In this document: positions 29,520 to 37,608 of the stretch, in pieces
Numbering within the stretch: position 1 is the stretch's first letter
How the letters are laid out: the number at the start of each line of letters is the position of its first letter
Assembly: GCF_010731695.1 (NCBI RefSeq)
Contig: NZ_AP022586.1
Coordinates: 2,046,001 to 2,110,000 of the forward strand
Direction of reading: 5' to 3'
Source of the DNA: Mycolicibacterium litorale
Lineage (GTDB): Bacteria; Actinomycetota; Actinomycetes; Mycobacteriales; Mycobacteriaceae
DNA: 64,000 nt
The notes under the pieces: model-generated
Told to the model about the DNA's origin: nothing
The model's input: only the letters and a program-made list of their open reading frames with translations
Databases searched by the model: none
Program-made: the position numbers and the translations under genes

Positions 29520-31164
29520 GCAACCGACGGCGGTCGACGCGGTCGCCGAACGCTACCTCGACACCCTCGCCGCACTGGATCCCTGCACCGCAACCGAACT
29601 CGGCATCGCCGGTGGTGATCGCAACTACGACGAGGACATCACCGACTACTCCCCCGACGCGGTCGCGGCGCGCGCGGAGGCCGCGCGCTCGGCGCTCAAG
29701 GAACTCGACGCCGTCGTCGCGGTGGACGAGACCGATGCGGTGACCGCCGCCGCGATGCGCGAACGGCTGGGCGTGCAGATCGAGATCCACGAAGCCGGCC
29801 TCGACATCGGTGAGCTCAACGTGATCGCCTCGCCGTTGCAGACCATGCGCGACGTGTTCGATCTGATGCCCACCGACACCGCGGAGGACTGGGCGGTGAT
29901 CGACCGGCGGCTGGCCACCCTGCCCGAGCGCGTGCCCGGATATGCCGAGGCGCTGCGCACCGTGGTGGCCGAGGGCCGTCCCCCGGCGATCAGGCAGGTG
30001 CAGAGGGGCATCGACCAGGCCGCGCAGATCGAGCAGTTGTTCGTCGACATGGTGGCCGGTGCGGTGCCCGACGCGCCGGCGCTGCAGGCCGACCTCGACC
30101 GTCACGCGTCCGCCGCCGCGGCGGCCTACCGTGAGCTGCGGCGCGTGCTGCGCGAAGAGATCGCGCCCGGTGCGCGGGAGCGCGACGCGTTCGGCCGCGA
30201 TGCCTACCGCCTGATGTCGCGGTCGTTCCTCGGCACCGCGATCGACCTCGACGAGACCTACGCGTGGGGCCTCGAGCATCTCGGTGCGATCGTGGACGAA
30301 CAGGAGACGGTCGCCGAGCGGCTGTATCCCGGTGCCGGTGTCGCCGAGACCATCCGGCGTCTCGACAACGAGTCGCGGTATCAGGTGCACGGCACCGACG
30401 CCCTGCAGGCCTGGATGCAGGACCTGTCCGACCGGGTGGTCGACGCGCTGGCCGACACCCATTTCGACATCGCGCCGCAGCTGCGGAACCTGGAGTGCCG
30501 GATCGCTCCGACCCACACCGGCGGGATCTACTACACCGGACCGTCGGAGGATTTCACCCGCCCGGGCCGGATGTGGTGGTCGGTCCCGCCGGGGAAGAAC
30601 ACCTTCCACACGTGGCAGGAGACGACGACGGTGTTCCACGAGGGAGTGCCCGGACATCATCTGCAGATCGGGCACGCCGTCGTCCTGGCCGACCGGCTCA
30701 ACCGGTGGCGCCGGCTGGGCTGCTGGGTGTCCGGCCACGGCGAGGGCTGGGCGCTGTACGCCGAACGGCTGATGGCCGAACTGGGGTGGCTGGACGACGA
30801 CGGCGTCCGGATGGGGATGCTCGACGCGCAGGGATTCCGCGCCGCCCGGGTGGCGATAGACATCGGTGTGCACTGTGGATTGACCGCCCCGGACGGCGGG
30901 ACGTGGGACGCCGCGCGGGCGTGGGACTTCTTGCGCAAACACTGTGCGCAGTCGGAGAAGACGCTGCTCTTCGAGCTCGACCGCTATCTCGGCTGGCCGG
31001 GACAGGCGCCGTCGTACGCAGTGGGGCAGCGGATCTGGCAGCAGCTGCGCGAGACGATGATGGCGCGCAGCATGCCGCTCAAGGAGTTCCACAGCCGTGC
31101 GCTGGACCTCGGTGGGCTTCCGCTCGACGTGTTGCGGGCGGCGCTGGTCGGCGAGTTGTCGTGA
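29512..31164 (+). CDS. DUF885 family (predicted zinc carboxypeptidase-like) protein
   Basis: 550 residues from the TTG at 29512, the only start codon that preserves the family N-terminus (DAVAERYLDTLAALDPCTATELGI); it overlaps the metallopeptidase gene by 8 bases. Features: the HEGVPGHH motif with the first histidine at residue 376, and later SGHGEGWALYAERLM with a further conserved Glu. DUF885 proteins resemble M1/M32-like metallopeptidases, but few are characterised. It is probably co-transcribed with the preceding peptidase and the following DinB-fold gene (GTGA overlap). Confidence 0.87.
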   Translation: MARQPTAVDAVAERYLDTLAALDPCTATELGIAGGDRNYDEDITDYSPDAVAARAEAARSALKELDAVVAVDETDAVTAAAMRERLGVQIEIHEAGLDIGELNVIASPLQTMRDVFDLMPTDTAEDWAVIDRRLATLPERVPGYAEALRTVVAEGRPPAIRQVQRGIDQAAQIEQLFVDMVAGAVPDAPALQADLDRHASAAAAAYRELRRVLREEIAPGARERDAFGRDAYRLMSRSFLGTAIDLDETYAWGLEHLGAIVDEQETVAERLYPGAGVAETIRRLDNESRYQVHGTDALQAWMQDLSDRVVDALADTHFDIAPQLRNLECRIAPTHTGGIYYTGPSEDFTRPGRMWWSVPPGKNTFHTWQETTTVFHEGVPGHHLQIGHAVVLADRLNRWRRLGCWVSGHGEGWALYAERLMAELGWLDDDGVRMGMLDAQGFRAARVAIDIGVHCGLTAPDGGTWDAARAWDFLRKHCAQSEKTLLFELDRYLGWPGQAPSYAVGQRIWQQLRETMMARSMPLKEFHSRALDLGGLPLDVLRAALVGELS

Positions 31165-31691
31165 CGGACGGGCAGATCGAGCCGGACACCAAGGACTGGA
31201 CCTGGGTGTTGACGCGGCCGTGCCCCGAGTGCGGTTTCGACGCGTCGACCGTGCATCACCGCGACGTCGGCGACGTGATCCGCCGTGACGCCGACGAGTG
31301 GATCCGCCGGCTCGGTGCGCCACAGGCCTCCGCCCGCTCACGACCAGGGGTGTGGTCGACACTCGAGTACGGCTGCCATGTGCGCGACGTGCACAGGATC
31401 TTCCACGAGCGCGTGACACTGATGCTCACCCAGCACGAACCGCTGTTCGCGAACTGGGACCAGGATCAGGCCGCGCTCGATGGCGACTACGCGGCCCAGT
31501 CGCCGGCTGTGGTGGCCGGAGAGCTCTTCGACGCCGCGGTCACCGTCGCCGACACGTACGCCTCGGTCCCGGACGCCGCATGGGCACGCCGCGGATTGCG
31601 CAGCAATGGCAGCGAATTCACCGTCGCCTCGATCGCGCTCTATCACCTGCACGACGTCGTCCACCACGCCTGGGACGTCGACGAGCATTGA
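31161..31691 (+). CDS. DinB-like / mycothiol-dependent maleylpyruvate isomerase-like protein
   Basis: 176 residues from GTG 31161, overlapping the DUF885 stop as GTGA. The N-terminal TRPCPECGFDASTVHHRDVG and the helical bundle with EYGCHVRDVHRIFHERV and the C-terminal LYHLHDVVHHAWDV show the spaced histidines of the DinB four-helix fold. These proteins bind a metal and often use a thiol cofactor; the reaction is unknown. Its stop codon overlaps the -35 region of the downstream TetR promoter. Confidence 0.8.
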   Translation: MTDGQIEPDTKDWTWVLTRPCPECGFDASTVHHRDVGDVIRRDADEWIRRLGAPQASARSRPGVWSTLEYGCHVRDVHRIFHERVTLMLTQHEPLFANWDQDQAALDGDYAAQSPAVVAGELFDAAVTVADTYASVPDAAWARRGLRSNGSEFTVASIALYHLHDVVHHAWDVDEH

Positions 31692-31717
31692 CCACGTTGA
31701 ACACATGTCGTTAATGT
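31688..31717 (+). promoter_or_regulatory. Promoter of the TetR-flavoprotein-SDR operon
   Basis: TTGACC (31688-31693) and TAATGT (31712-31717) are separated by 18 bases. Transcription would start about base 31724, the A of the regulator's ATG, giving a leaderless mRNA. The -10 lies inside the palindromic operator. Confidence 0.5.
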
Positions 31718-31723
31718 GTTCAA
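31697..31723. promoter_or_regulatory. 27-bp TetR operator abutting the start codon
   Basis: TTGAACACAT (31697-31706) and ATGTGTTCAA (31714-31723) form a perfect 10-bp inverted repeat around GTCGTTA. The repeat covers the predicted -10 and ends one base before the regulator's ATG. It is the expected autoregulatory site for the TetR protein encoded immediately downstream. Confidence 0.8.
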
Positions 31724-32311
31724 ATGCGCGCCGATGACCGCCCGGTCCCCCCGGCGCTGCTCGCCGCCACCACCGCCACGCTGCGCCGCCTCGGTCCCCG
31801 CCAGTTCAGCCTGACCGCCGTCGCCGAGGAGGCGGGGGTGTCGCGCGGCACCGTCCACAACGCGCTCGGCAGCCGCGACAACGCGATCCGCACCGCGCTC
31901 GACCATCTGGCATCGGTGTTCATCGAGGCCATGGCCAGCGAGGTCGACCGGCAGGAGACGCTGGCCGGTCAGGTCGCGGCGGCCGCGGTGCTCGTGTGCG
32001 CACACCGCCAGCGTTCGGATTCGGTGGCTCCGCGCGGCATCAACGAGAGCATCCTCGTGCTGCTGTTGCGCAACATCGGGGACGACCTGATGCGGCGGTC
32101 GCTGGAACTGTGGCGGCCCCTGGTGCGGGCGGCACAGACCCGTGGGGAGGTGCGCGCGAACGTCGACCCGCTCCGCGCGAGCGAGTGGATCGTGCGGGTG
32201 CTGCTGAGCTTCGAACTGCTCCCGCCCGTCGGCGTGGATCTCGACAACCCGCGTGCGGTGCGCAAATTCGTCTGCGACCACATCGTCGCCGGACTGGGAG
32301 GACCAGCATGA
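31724..32311 (+). CDS. TetR-family transcriptional regulator
   Basis: 195 residues from ATG 31724, which directly follows the operator. The N-terminal HTH is at about residues 21-48 (FSLTAVAEEAGVSRGTVHNALGSRDN), and the C-terminal ligand domain is helical. No Shine-Dalgarno is present, consistent with leaderless translation. It presumably represses itself and the coupled flavoprotein monooxygenase gene (ATGA overlap at 32308-32311). The ligand is unknown. Confidence 0.9.
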   Translation: MRADDRPVPPALLAATTATLRRLGPRQFSLTAVAEEAGVSRGTVHNALGSRDNAIRTALDHLASVFIEAMASEVDRQETLAGQVAAAAVLVCAHRQRSDSVAPRGINESILVLLLRNIGDDLMRRSLELWRPLVRAAQTRGEVRANVDPLRASEWIVRVLLSFELLPPVGVDLDNPRAVRKFVCDHIVAGLGGPA

Positions 32312-33864
32312 TCGAACCGGATCACGAAGTCGTCGTCATCGGCGCCGGTCCCGGTGGCATCGCCTCGGCATATCTGTTGCGGCAGAACGGGATCGATGAC
32401 TTCGTCATCCTCGAGCGGAGCCACGACTTCGGCGGCACCTGGCGCGACAACCACTACCCCGGCCTGGCCGTCGACATCCCGACGCTGTGGTACCAGTTGT
32501 CGTTCGCGGTGAATCCCGACTGGTCGAGGCTGTTCGCGCCCGGGCCGGAGATCTATGCCTATCTGCGCGACACCGCACAGCGCCTGGGCCTCTATCCGCA
32601 CCTACGACCGCACTGCAACGTCGTTCGCCAGCAGTGGGACGACGCCGCGGGGCTGTGGCGGTTGACGCTGGCGAACGGTGAGGCGGTGACGGCCAGATTC
32701 CTCATCAGCTCGGTCGGCGGGTACGTCAACGCCAAACCGCGGGTCGACATCGACGGCATCGACGACTTCGCCGGGACGATCCTTCGACCCAATGCGTGGG
32801 ACGACGGCTACGACTCCTGCGGTAAGCGGGTGGCGGTCATCGGCACCGGCTCGAGCGGGGTGCAGATCGCCGCCGCGCTGTCCGGTCAGGTGGCGAATCT
32901 CGATGTGTTTCAACGGACGCCGGCCTGGGTGCTGCCCAAGGTCGACTTCGACATTCCCGCTGCCATGCGCCGGGTGCTGCGGGTTCCCGGTGTCGTGTCC
33001 GCGGTGAACGTCTTCGGTCGCTATCTCATGGACGCGTTCATGGTGGCGCCGATCGTGCATCTGTTCTCCAGGCTGCCGGACCGGGTGCTGGTGCGCGCGA
33101 TGCCGTTCTACGACGCCTACTGTCGCGCGCTGTACCGCCTGCTGCTGCGCGTGGTGGTCCGTGATCCGGTCACCCGGCGGGCGCTGGTGCCGCGGTACGG
33201 GATCCTGGCGAAACGGCCCGTCATCTCCAGCAGTTTTCTTCCGGCGCTCAACGATCCGGACACCCATCTGATCACCACGCCGATCGAACGCATCACCGCG
33301 GACGGTGTGCGCACCGTCGACGGCGTCGATCACCCGGCCGACCTGCTGGTGCTCGCCACCGGTTACGAGCTGTGGACGGATCCCGAGACCTATCGGACCG
33401 GAACCGTCTTGGGCAGCAACGGATTCGATTTGGCGGAGTACTACCGGGCACATGGGTTGAGCGCCTACGCGGGGACCGCACATCCGCGATTGCCCAACAG
33501 GTGGGAGATCGTCGGTCCGCTGGGCTTCGTCGGCTTCGCGTGGCCGGACTTCGTCGAGACCATGGCCGCCCACGCGGTGCGGGTGATCGCCGAGGCGCGA
33601 GGTCGCGGCACACCGGTCGCCGCCGTCAGTGATGACGCGTTCAATCGGTGGAACCAGCGGATGCGCCGCGATGGCCGCGTCGCGCACCTGTACTTCACCG
33701 CCTGCAATCCCGGTCTCAGCACGTATTTCGTGAACTCTCAGCGCGACACCGTCTATCACCGGCCGCAGACCATCGCCGGATCCCGGCGCTTCGCCCGCCA
33801 CTCCCCGCTGTCGGATTACGAATTCGCCGCTCGTCCCGCCTTGTTCGAGGAGCTCACCGCATGA
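32308..33864 (+). CDS. FAD-dependent monooxygenase of the Baeyer-Villiger/FMO type with altered fingerprint
   Basis: 518 residues. FAD Rossmann motif GAGPGGI, then GGTWRDNHYPGLAVD, the flavoprotein signature of Baeyer-Villiger monooxygenases, and the NADPH motif GTGSSGVQ. In the BVMO fingerprint FxGxxxHxxxW(P/D), here residues 154-165 (FAGTILRPNAWD), the usual histidine is an arginine. It may still oxygenate ketones, acting with NADPH and O2, or it may be an N- or S-oxygenase. It is coupled to the TetR gene upstream and the SDR gene downstream (both ATGA). A dehydrogenase next door suggests an alcohol/ketone catabolic step (inference). Confidence 0.85.
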   Translation: MIEPDHEVVVIGAGPGGIASAYLLRQNGIDDFVILERSHDFGGTWRDNHYPGLAVDIPTLWYQLSFAVNPDWSRLFAPGPEIYAYLRDTAQRLGLYPHLRPHCNVVRQQWDDAAGLWRLTLANGEAVTARFLISSVGGYVNAKPRVDIDGIDDFAGTILRPNAWDDGYDSCGKRVAVIGTGSSGVQIAAALSGQVANLDVFQRTPAWVLPKVDFDIPAAMRRVLRVPGVVSAVNVFGRYLMDAFMVAPIVHLFSRLPDRVLVRAMPFYDAYCRALYRLLLRVVVRDPVTRRALVPRYGILAKRPVISSSFLPALNDPDTHLITTPIERITADGVRTVDGVDHPADLLVLATGYELWTDPETYRTGTVLGSNGFDLAEYYRAHGLSAYAGTAHPRLPNRWEIVGPLGFVGFAWPDFVETMAAHAVRVIAEARGRGTPVAAVSDDAFNRWNQRMRRDGRVAHLYFTACNPGLSTYFVNSQRDTVYHRPQTIAGSRRFARHSPLSDYEFAARPALFEELTA

Positions 33865-34688
33865 CCGATCAGGATCTCCCCCTCGCCGGCCGCGTCGCCT
33901 ACGTGACCGGCGCGGCCCGCGGCCAAGGCCGCTCGCACTGTGTTCGGCTGGCACGAGCGGGCGCGGACGTCGTGGCAATCGACGCGTGCGCCCCGGTCTG
34001 CGACGCCAACGGGTATCCGCCTGCCGAGCCGGCGGATCTCGCCGAGACGGTGCGCCTGGTCGAGAACGAGGGGCGCAAGATCCTGGCCCAGCAGGTTGAC
34101 GTGCGGGACGCCGCGAGTCAGCAGCGCGTCGTCGCCGAGGCGGTCGAACAGTTCGGGCGCCTGGACATCGTCGTCGCCAACGCGGGAGTGCTCAACTGGG
34201 GCCGGGTGTGGGAGATCTCGCCGCAGCAGTGGCAGGACACCCTCGACGTCAACCTCACCGGGGTGTGGAACACGATGCGCGCGGTGGTTCCGCCGATGAT
34301 CGCGGCGGGCAACGGCGGCTCCATCATCACCATCAGTTCGGCCGCGGGGATCAAGGCGGTTCCGGGCTGCGGTCACTACTGTGCGAGCAAGTTCGGCGTC
34401 GTGGGCCTGACCAATTCGCTGGCGATCGAGTTGGGCGAGTTCGGGATTCGGGTGAACTCGGTGCACCCGTACGGCACCGACACCCCGATGGGCAACGACA
34501 CGTCGATGTACCAGGTGTTCGCGGATCACCCCACCTACATCCACAGCTTCTCACCCGGCGCGCTGCCGACCGACTCGCTGGCGCCGCCGGAACTGATCTC
34601 CGACATCGTGGTGTGGCTGGCAAGTGACGCCTCGTCTCTGCTGACCGCGGCCCAGATCCCGGCGGAGAAGGGATACCTCAAGATCTGA
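33861..34688 (+). CDS. SDR-family oxidoreductase, mycofactocin-coupled type
   Basis: 275 residues. Cofactor motif TGAARGQG at residues 16-23, NAGV, catalytic Ser in ISSAAG and YCASK. The insertion after AIDACAPV and the ending VWLASDASSLLTAAQIPAEKGYLKI match the SDR subgroup associated with mycofactocin, in which NAD is tightly bound. That assignment is from pattern memory. Coupled to the flavoprotein gene (ATGA). It probably interconverts the alcohol and ketone handled by that enzyme. Confidence 0.87.
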   Translation: MTDQDLPLAGRVAYVTGAARGQGRSHCVRLARAGADVVAIDACAPVCDANGYPPAEPADLAETVRLVENEGRKILAQQVDVRDAASQQRVVAEAVEQFGRLDIVVANAGVLNWGRVWEISPQQWQDTLDVNLTGVWNTMRAVVPPMIAAGNGGSIITISSAAGIKAVPGCGHYCASKFGVVGLTNSLAIELGEFGIRVNSVHPYGTDTPMGNDTSMYQVFADHPTYIHSFSPGALPTDSLAPPELISDIVVWLASDASSLLTAAQIPAEKGYLKI

Positions 34689-34693
34689 CCGAG

Positions 34694-34702
34694 TTGTCCA
34701 CA
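34694..34702 (+). promoter_or_regulatory. DnaA-box-like TTGTCCACA
   Basis: An exact copy of the mycobacterial DnaA box TTGTCCACA lies 80 bases before the 13E12/HNH gene. Only one box is present and no AT-rich unwinding region follows, so it is not an origin. It could be a regulatory site or chance. Confidence 0.4.
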
Positions 34703-34768
34703 GCGGCGAGTTCATTCACAGATCGGGGCGGTACGCGATTGTGCGGCCTCGATGTCGTACCCGGTCGC

Positions 34769-34774
34769 TAGAAT
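34769..34774 (+). promoter_or_regulatory. -10 hexamer for leaderless 13E12/HNH transcript
   Basis: TAGAAT ends 7 bases before the ATG at 34782, the spacing expected when transcription begins at or next to the start codon. This favours ATG 34782 over the in-frame ATG 34752. Confidence 0.5.
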
Positions 34775-34781
34775 CGCCAGT

Positions 34782-36617
34782 ATGTTCGATGGTTCGCTAC
34801 CCAAGATCGCCGACTACTCGGCGCTCAGTGACGCCGAGCTGGTGCTGGCGTCGGCCGGGTGGGGACGCGTCGAATCCGCCGCCGCCGCACGCAAACTGGC
34901 CGCCATGGCCGAGATGTTCCGCCGCCGAACCACCCTCGAAGACGCCGCCGCACGCGAGGACTGGTTCATCGACCCCGAGACCTCGGTCTTGAGTGAACTG
35001 GCCGCCGCCCACCACATCACCGAAGGGCTCGCCAAGAGCCAAACCCAACGCGGAGTGCTGCTGGCCAACCGCTTCCCCAAAGTCGCCGCCCTCTTCGAGC
35101 GCGGGCTGATTAGCGACATCCTCGTCCGCGCGATCGTCTACCGCACCTATCTGATCACCGACCCCGAGGCGATGGCCGCCGTGGATGCCGCCTTGGCCGA
35201 ACAGATCCTGTGTTGGGGGCCGAAATCGCAGTCGAAGACCGAAGAGACCATCGACGCGCTGGTCGAGATCCATGACCCGGGCGCGCTGCGGCGCCGCGAA
35301 CCCGCAACCCATACCCGCGACCTGCAGTTCGGCAACATCACCGACGCTCCCGGGATGATGACCGTCTACGCCCGGATGTACAGCCCCGACGGTGTCGCGC
35401 TCGAACAACACGTCGAGGACATGGCCCGCACTGTATGCCCCGATGACCCGCGCACCATGAAAGAGCGCCGCAACGACGCCTTCGCCGCACTATCTGCCGG
35501 TGAGCCGCTGCGCTGCGAGTGCGACAACCCCGACTGCCCGGCCAGCACCCCGGACCGCTCCACCGCCAACGTCGTGATCCACCTCATCGCCACCGAAGAA
35601 GCACTCGCCCATGCGCGGAACCGCAGCGCTGCAGCGGACGCCGACGAGCAACCGGCCGTAGACCCTGAACCTGTCGAGCCGAATACCGCTGCGCGCGAGG
35701 ATGAACCGCCCGGCCAGGAGCCAGCAGACTCCGAGCCGGAGACCCTTCCGGAGTCGGAACCTGTGGAGCCGGATATCGCTGCGCGAGAGTCGTGGCGCAG
35801 CGATGACGAGCCCGCGAAGCTCGAACCGAAAGCATCCGCAGAGTGCGGAGCTGGCGAGCCGGGGAGCACTGAGCGCGAGGACGAGTCGGCCGGCACCGCG
35901 CCGGAACAGGACTTCTCGGCCAAGTGCAGGCCGGTCGACGTCGCGGCAGATAGCGATGCGCGCGAGCAGGATTCGACCATGACCGAGCCGGTGCCCACAC
36001 CGCAACCTTCCCCCACGCCCGCACGGGCATTCGTCATCGGTGGCGGCGTGCTCAGCCCCGTGGTGCTGCCCGCCTTCCTCGACCGCGCCACGATCCGGCG
36101 ACTCCAACACCCCGGCGACGCGCCACCCGAACCCCACTACCGGCCCTCGATCGCGCTGCAGGACTTCGTGCGCTGCCGCGACCTGACCTGCCGCTTCCCC
36201 GGCTGCGACAAACCCGCAACCCTCTGCGACATCGACCACACCGTGCCCTACCCCACCGGGCCCACGAACGCGTCCAACCTCAAATGCCTCTGCCGAAAAC
36301 ACCACCTGCTCAAAACCTTCTGGACCGGCCAAACCGGTTGGCGCGACCAACAACTCGCCGACGGCACCGTCATCTGGACCTCACCGAGCGGGCAGACCCA
36401 CATCACCCACCCGGGTAGTGCGCTGCTGTTCCCGACCCTGTGCACCCCTACGGCAACGGCCCGGAAAGGGAAGACCGCAGACGCCACGAAGAACCGCGGC
36501 CTCATGATGCCCAAACGCCGCCGCACCCGCGCCCAAGACCGCCGCTACCGCATCGACACCGAACGCCGACTCAACGACGACTTCGTCGCCGAACGCACCA
36601 AACCACCCCCGTTCTGA
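34782..36617 (+). CDS. 13E12 repeat family protein (DUF222 + HNH endonuclease)
   Basis: 611 residues from ATG 34782. The N-terminal DUF222 domain (about residues 20-280; HHITEGLAKSQTQRGVLLANRFPKVAALFERG) is followed by a ~120-residue Glu/Pro/Ala-rich low-complexity insert containing two near-identical EPVEPxxAARE units. A C-terminal HNH domain follows (CDIDHTVPYPTGPTNASNLKCLCRKHHLLKTF). Members are multicopy in mycobacterial genomes; their role is unknown, though nuclease activity is expected. The ends are convergent with tesB. Confidence 0.88.
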   Translation: MFDGSLPKIADYSALSDAELVLASAGWGRVESAAAARKLAAMAEMFRRRTTLEDAAAREDWFIDPETSVLSELAAAHHITEGLAKSQTQRGVLLANRFPKVAALFERGLISDILVRAIVYRTYLITDPEAMAAVDAALAEQILCWGPKSQSKTEETIDALVEIHDPGALRRREPATHTRDLQFGNITDAPGMMTVYARMYSPDGVALEQHVEDMARTVCPDDPRTMKERRNDAFAALSAGEPLRCECDNPDCPASTPDRSTANVVIHLIATEEALAHARNRSAAADADEQPAVDPEPVEPNTAAREDEPPGQEPADSEPETLPESEPVEPDIAARESWRSDDEPAKLEPKASAECGAGEPGSTEREDESAGTAPEQDFSAKCRPVDVAADSDAREQDSTMTEPVPTPQPSPTPARAFVIGGGVLSPVVLPAFLDRATIRRLQHPGDAPPEPHYRPSIALQDFVRCRDLTCRFPGCDKPATLCDIDHTVPYPTGPTNASNLKCLCRKHHLLKTFWTGQTGWRDQQLADGTVIWTSPSGQTHITHPGSALLFPTLCTPTATARKGKTADATKNRGLMMPKRRRTRAQDRRYRIDTERRLNDDFVAERTKPPPF

Positions 36618-36630
36618 CGGAGGCGGGAAT

Positions 36631-37524
36631 CTACAGCCGGTTCTGCGTGGCGATCGAGTTGTCCGTCGTGCGCAGTGGCCGAATCAACCCGTCCTGGCTG
36701 AAGGACGCGATCAGCTCACCCTCCTCGGTGTGCACCGCGCCGCGCACATACGACATGCCCGCCCCGACCTGCGTGCTCTCGTGCGTGTACAGCAGCCAGC
36801 CGTCCCAGCGCACCGGCTCGTGAAAACTCACGCTGATCGTCATCGGCGCCGTCGACACCGTCAGGTGCGCCTGCGCGGTACCGATCCCCTCATGTGCGCG
36901 CATCGTCGTCGAAATCCCCAGGTGCCCCGTGAAGTACGCGATCAGCGCCTTCGCCAGGTCATCCCGCTGCGGGATCGGCTCGTAGTGCACCCACGCATAG
37001 AGCTCGGGCGGACCGACCTCGTCGGGGCTGTTCACGTCGACGACATCGACCAACCGCACCTGCCTGCCCACCATGGGCATCTCGGTGTGGTTCGCCTCGG
37101 CCGGCGGCACGACCGCAGGACGAGGCAGCTGATGCCGGATCACATCCCCCGACGGCACATCGGTGAACACCGTGACGGTGATGCAGCGCTTCCCGTTCTG
37201 TGACGCCGACACGACTGCGGTCGCCGTCGACCGCCCCTCCGACACCACGTCGATCTCCAACTCGACCGGCGGACCGACGACCACCACCCGGGAGAACACC
37301 GCGTACGCCGACCGCACCGACTTGTCCGGGAACCGCTTCGCCACCGCGACGATCGCTTGCGCCAGCACCTGCGTGCCCTCGACCACCTGCCGCTCGTCGG
37401 CCGCCGCCACGCCTGTCTGCGCGGTGAACCGGTTGTCGCCCGCAGGCTGCGCATCGAACAGATCGAGCAACATCTCGACCGTCCATTGCCCCTGCGTCGT
37501 GTCTTGCGTCGATTCGGTGGTCAT
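36631..37524 (-). CDS. Acyl-CoA thioesterase II (TesB-like)
   Basis: 297 residues with two hot-dog domains. The N-terminal VLAQAIVAVAKRFPDKSVRSAYAVFSRVVVVGPPVELEIDVVSEGR and the C-terminal half with SVSFHEPVRWDGWLLYTHESTQVGAGMSYVRGAVHTEEGELIASFSQDGLIR are the TesB pattern, including the Ser/Thr and Gln active-site region near the end. It hydrolyses acyl-CoA to free acid and CoA. It is divergent from the TetR-amidohydrolase frame and may share its regulator. Confidence 0.87.
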   Translation of the reverse strand: MTTESTQDTTQGQWTVEMLLDLFDAQPAGDNRFTAQTGVAAADERQVVEGTQVLAQAIVAVAKRFPDKSVRSAYAVFSRVVVVGPPVELEIDVVSEGRSTATAVVSASQNGKRCITVTVFTDVPSGDVIRHQLPRPAVVPPAEANHTEMPMVGRQVRLVDVVDVNSPDEVGPPELYAWVHYEPIPQRDDLAKALIAYFTGHLGISTTMRAHEGIGTAQAHLTVSTAPMTISVSFHEPVRWDGWLLYTHESTQVGAGMSYVRGAVHTEEGELIASFSQDGLIRPLRTTDNSIATQNRL

Positions 37525-37592
37525 AACGTCACGCCCCTGTCCCGTGGTCTCGGTGCACCCTACCGAGAAGCTACATAGGCTTCTGCAAAAGC

Positions 37593-37607
37593 GGTAACGT
37601 CATTCTC
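37593..37607. promoter_or_regulatory. Operator copy 1 for the TetR-amidohydrolase locus
   Basis: GGTAACGTCATTCTC is a degenerate version of the palindrome at 38260-38274 (GGTAATG-T-CATTACC); 12 of 15 bases agree. It abuts the ATG at 37609 and contains a -10-like TAACGT (37595-37600), again suggesting a leaderless start. Presumed autoregulatory site. Confidence 0.6.
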
Positions 37608-37608
37608 C

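Noticed and set aside
34694..34702. Replication origin at the DnaA box.
   Set aside because: Only a single box, no cluster and no dnaA/dnaN genes; listed as a possible regulatory site only.
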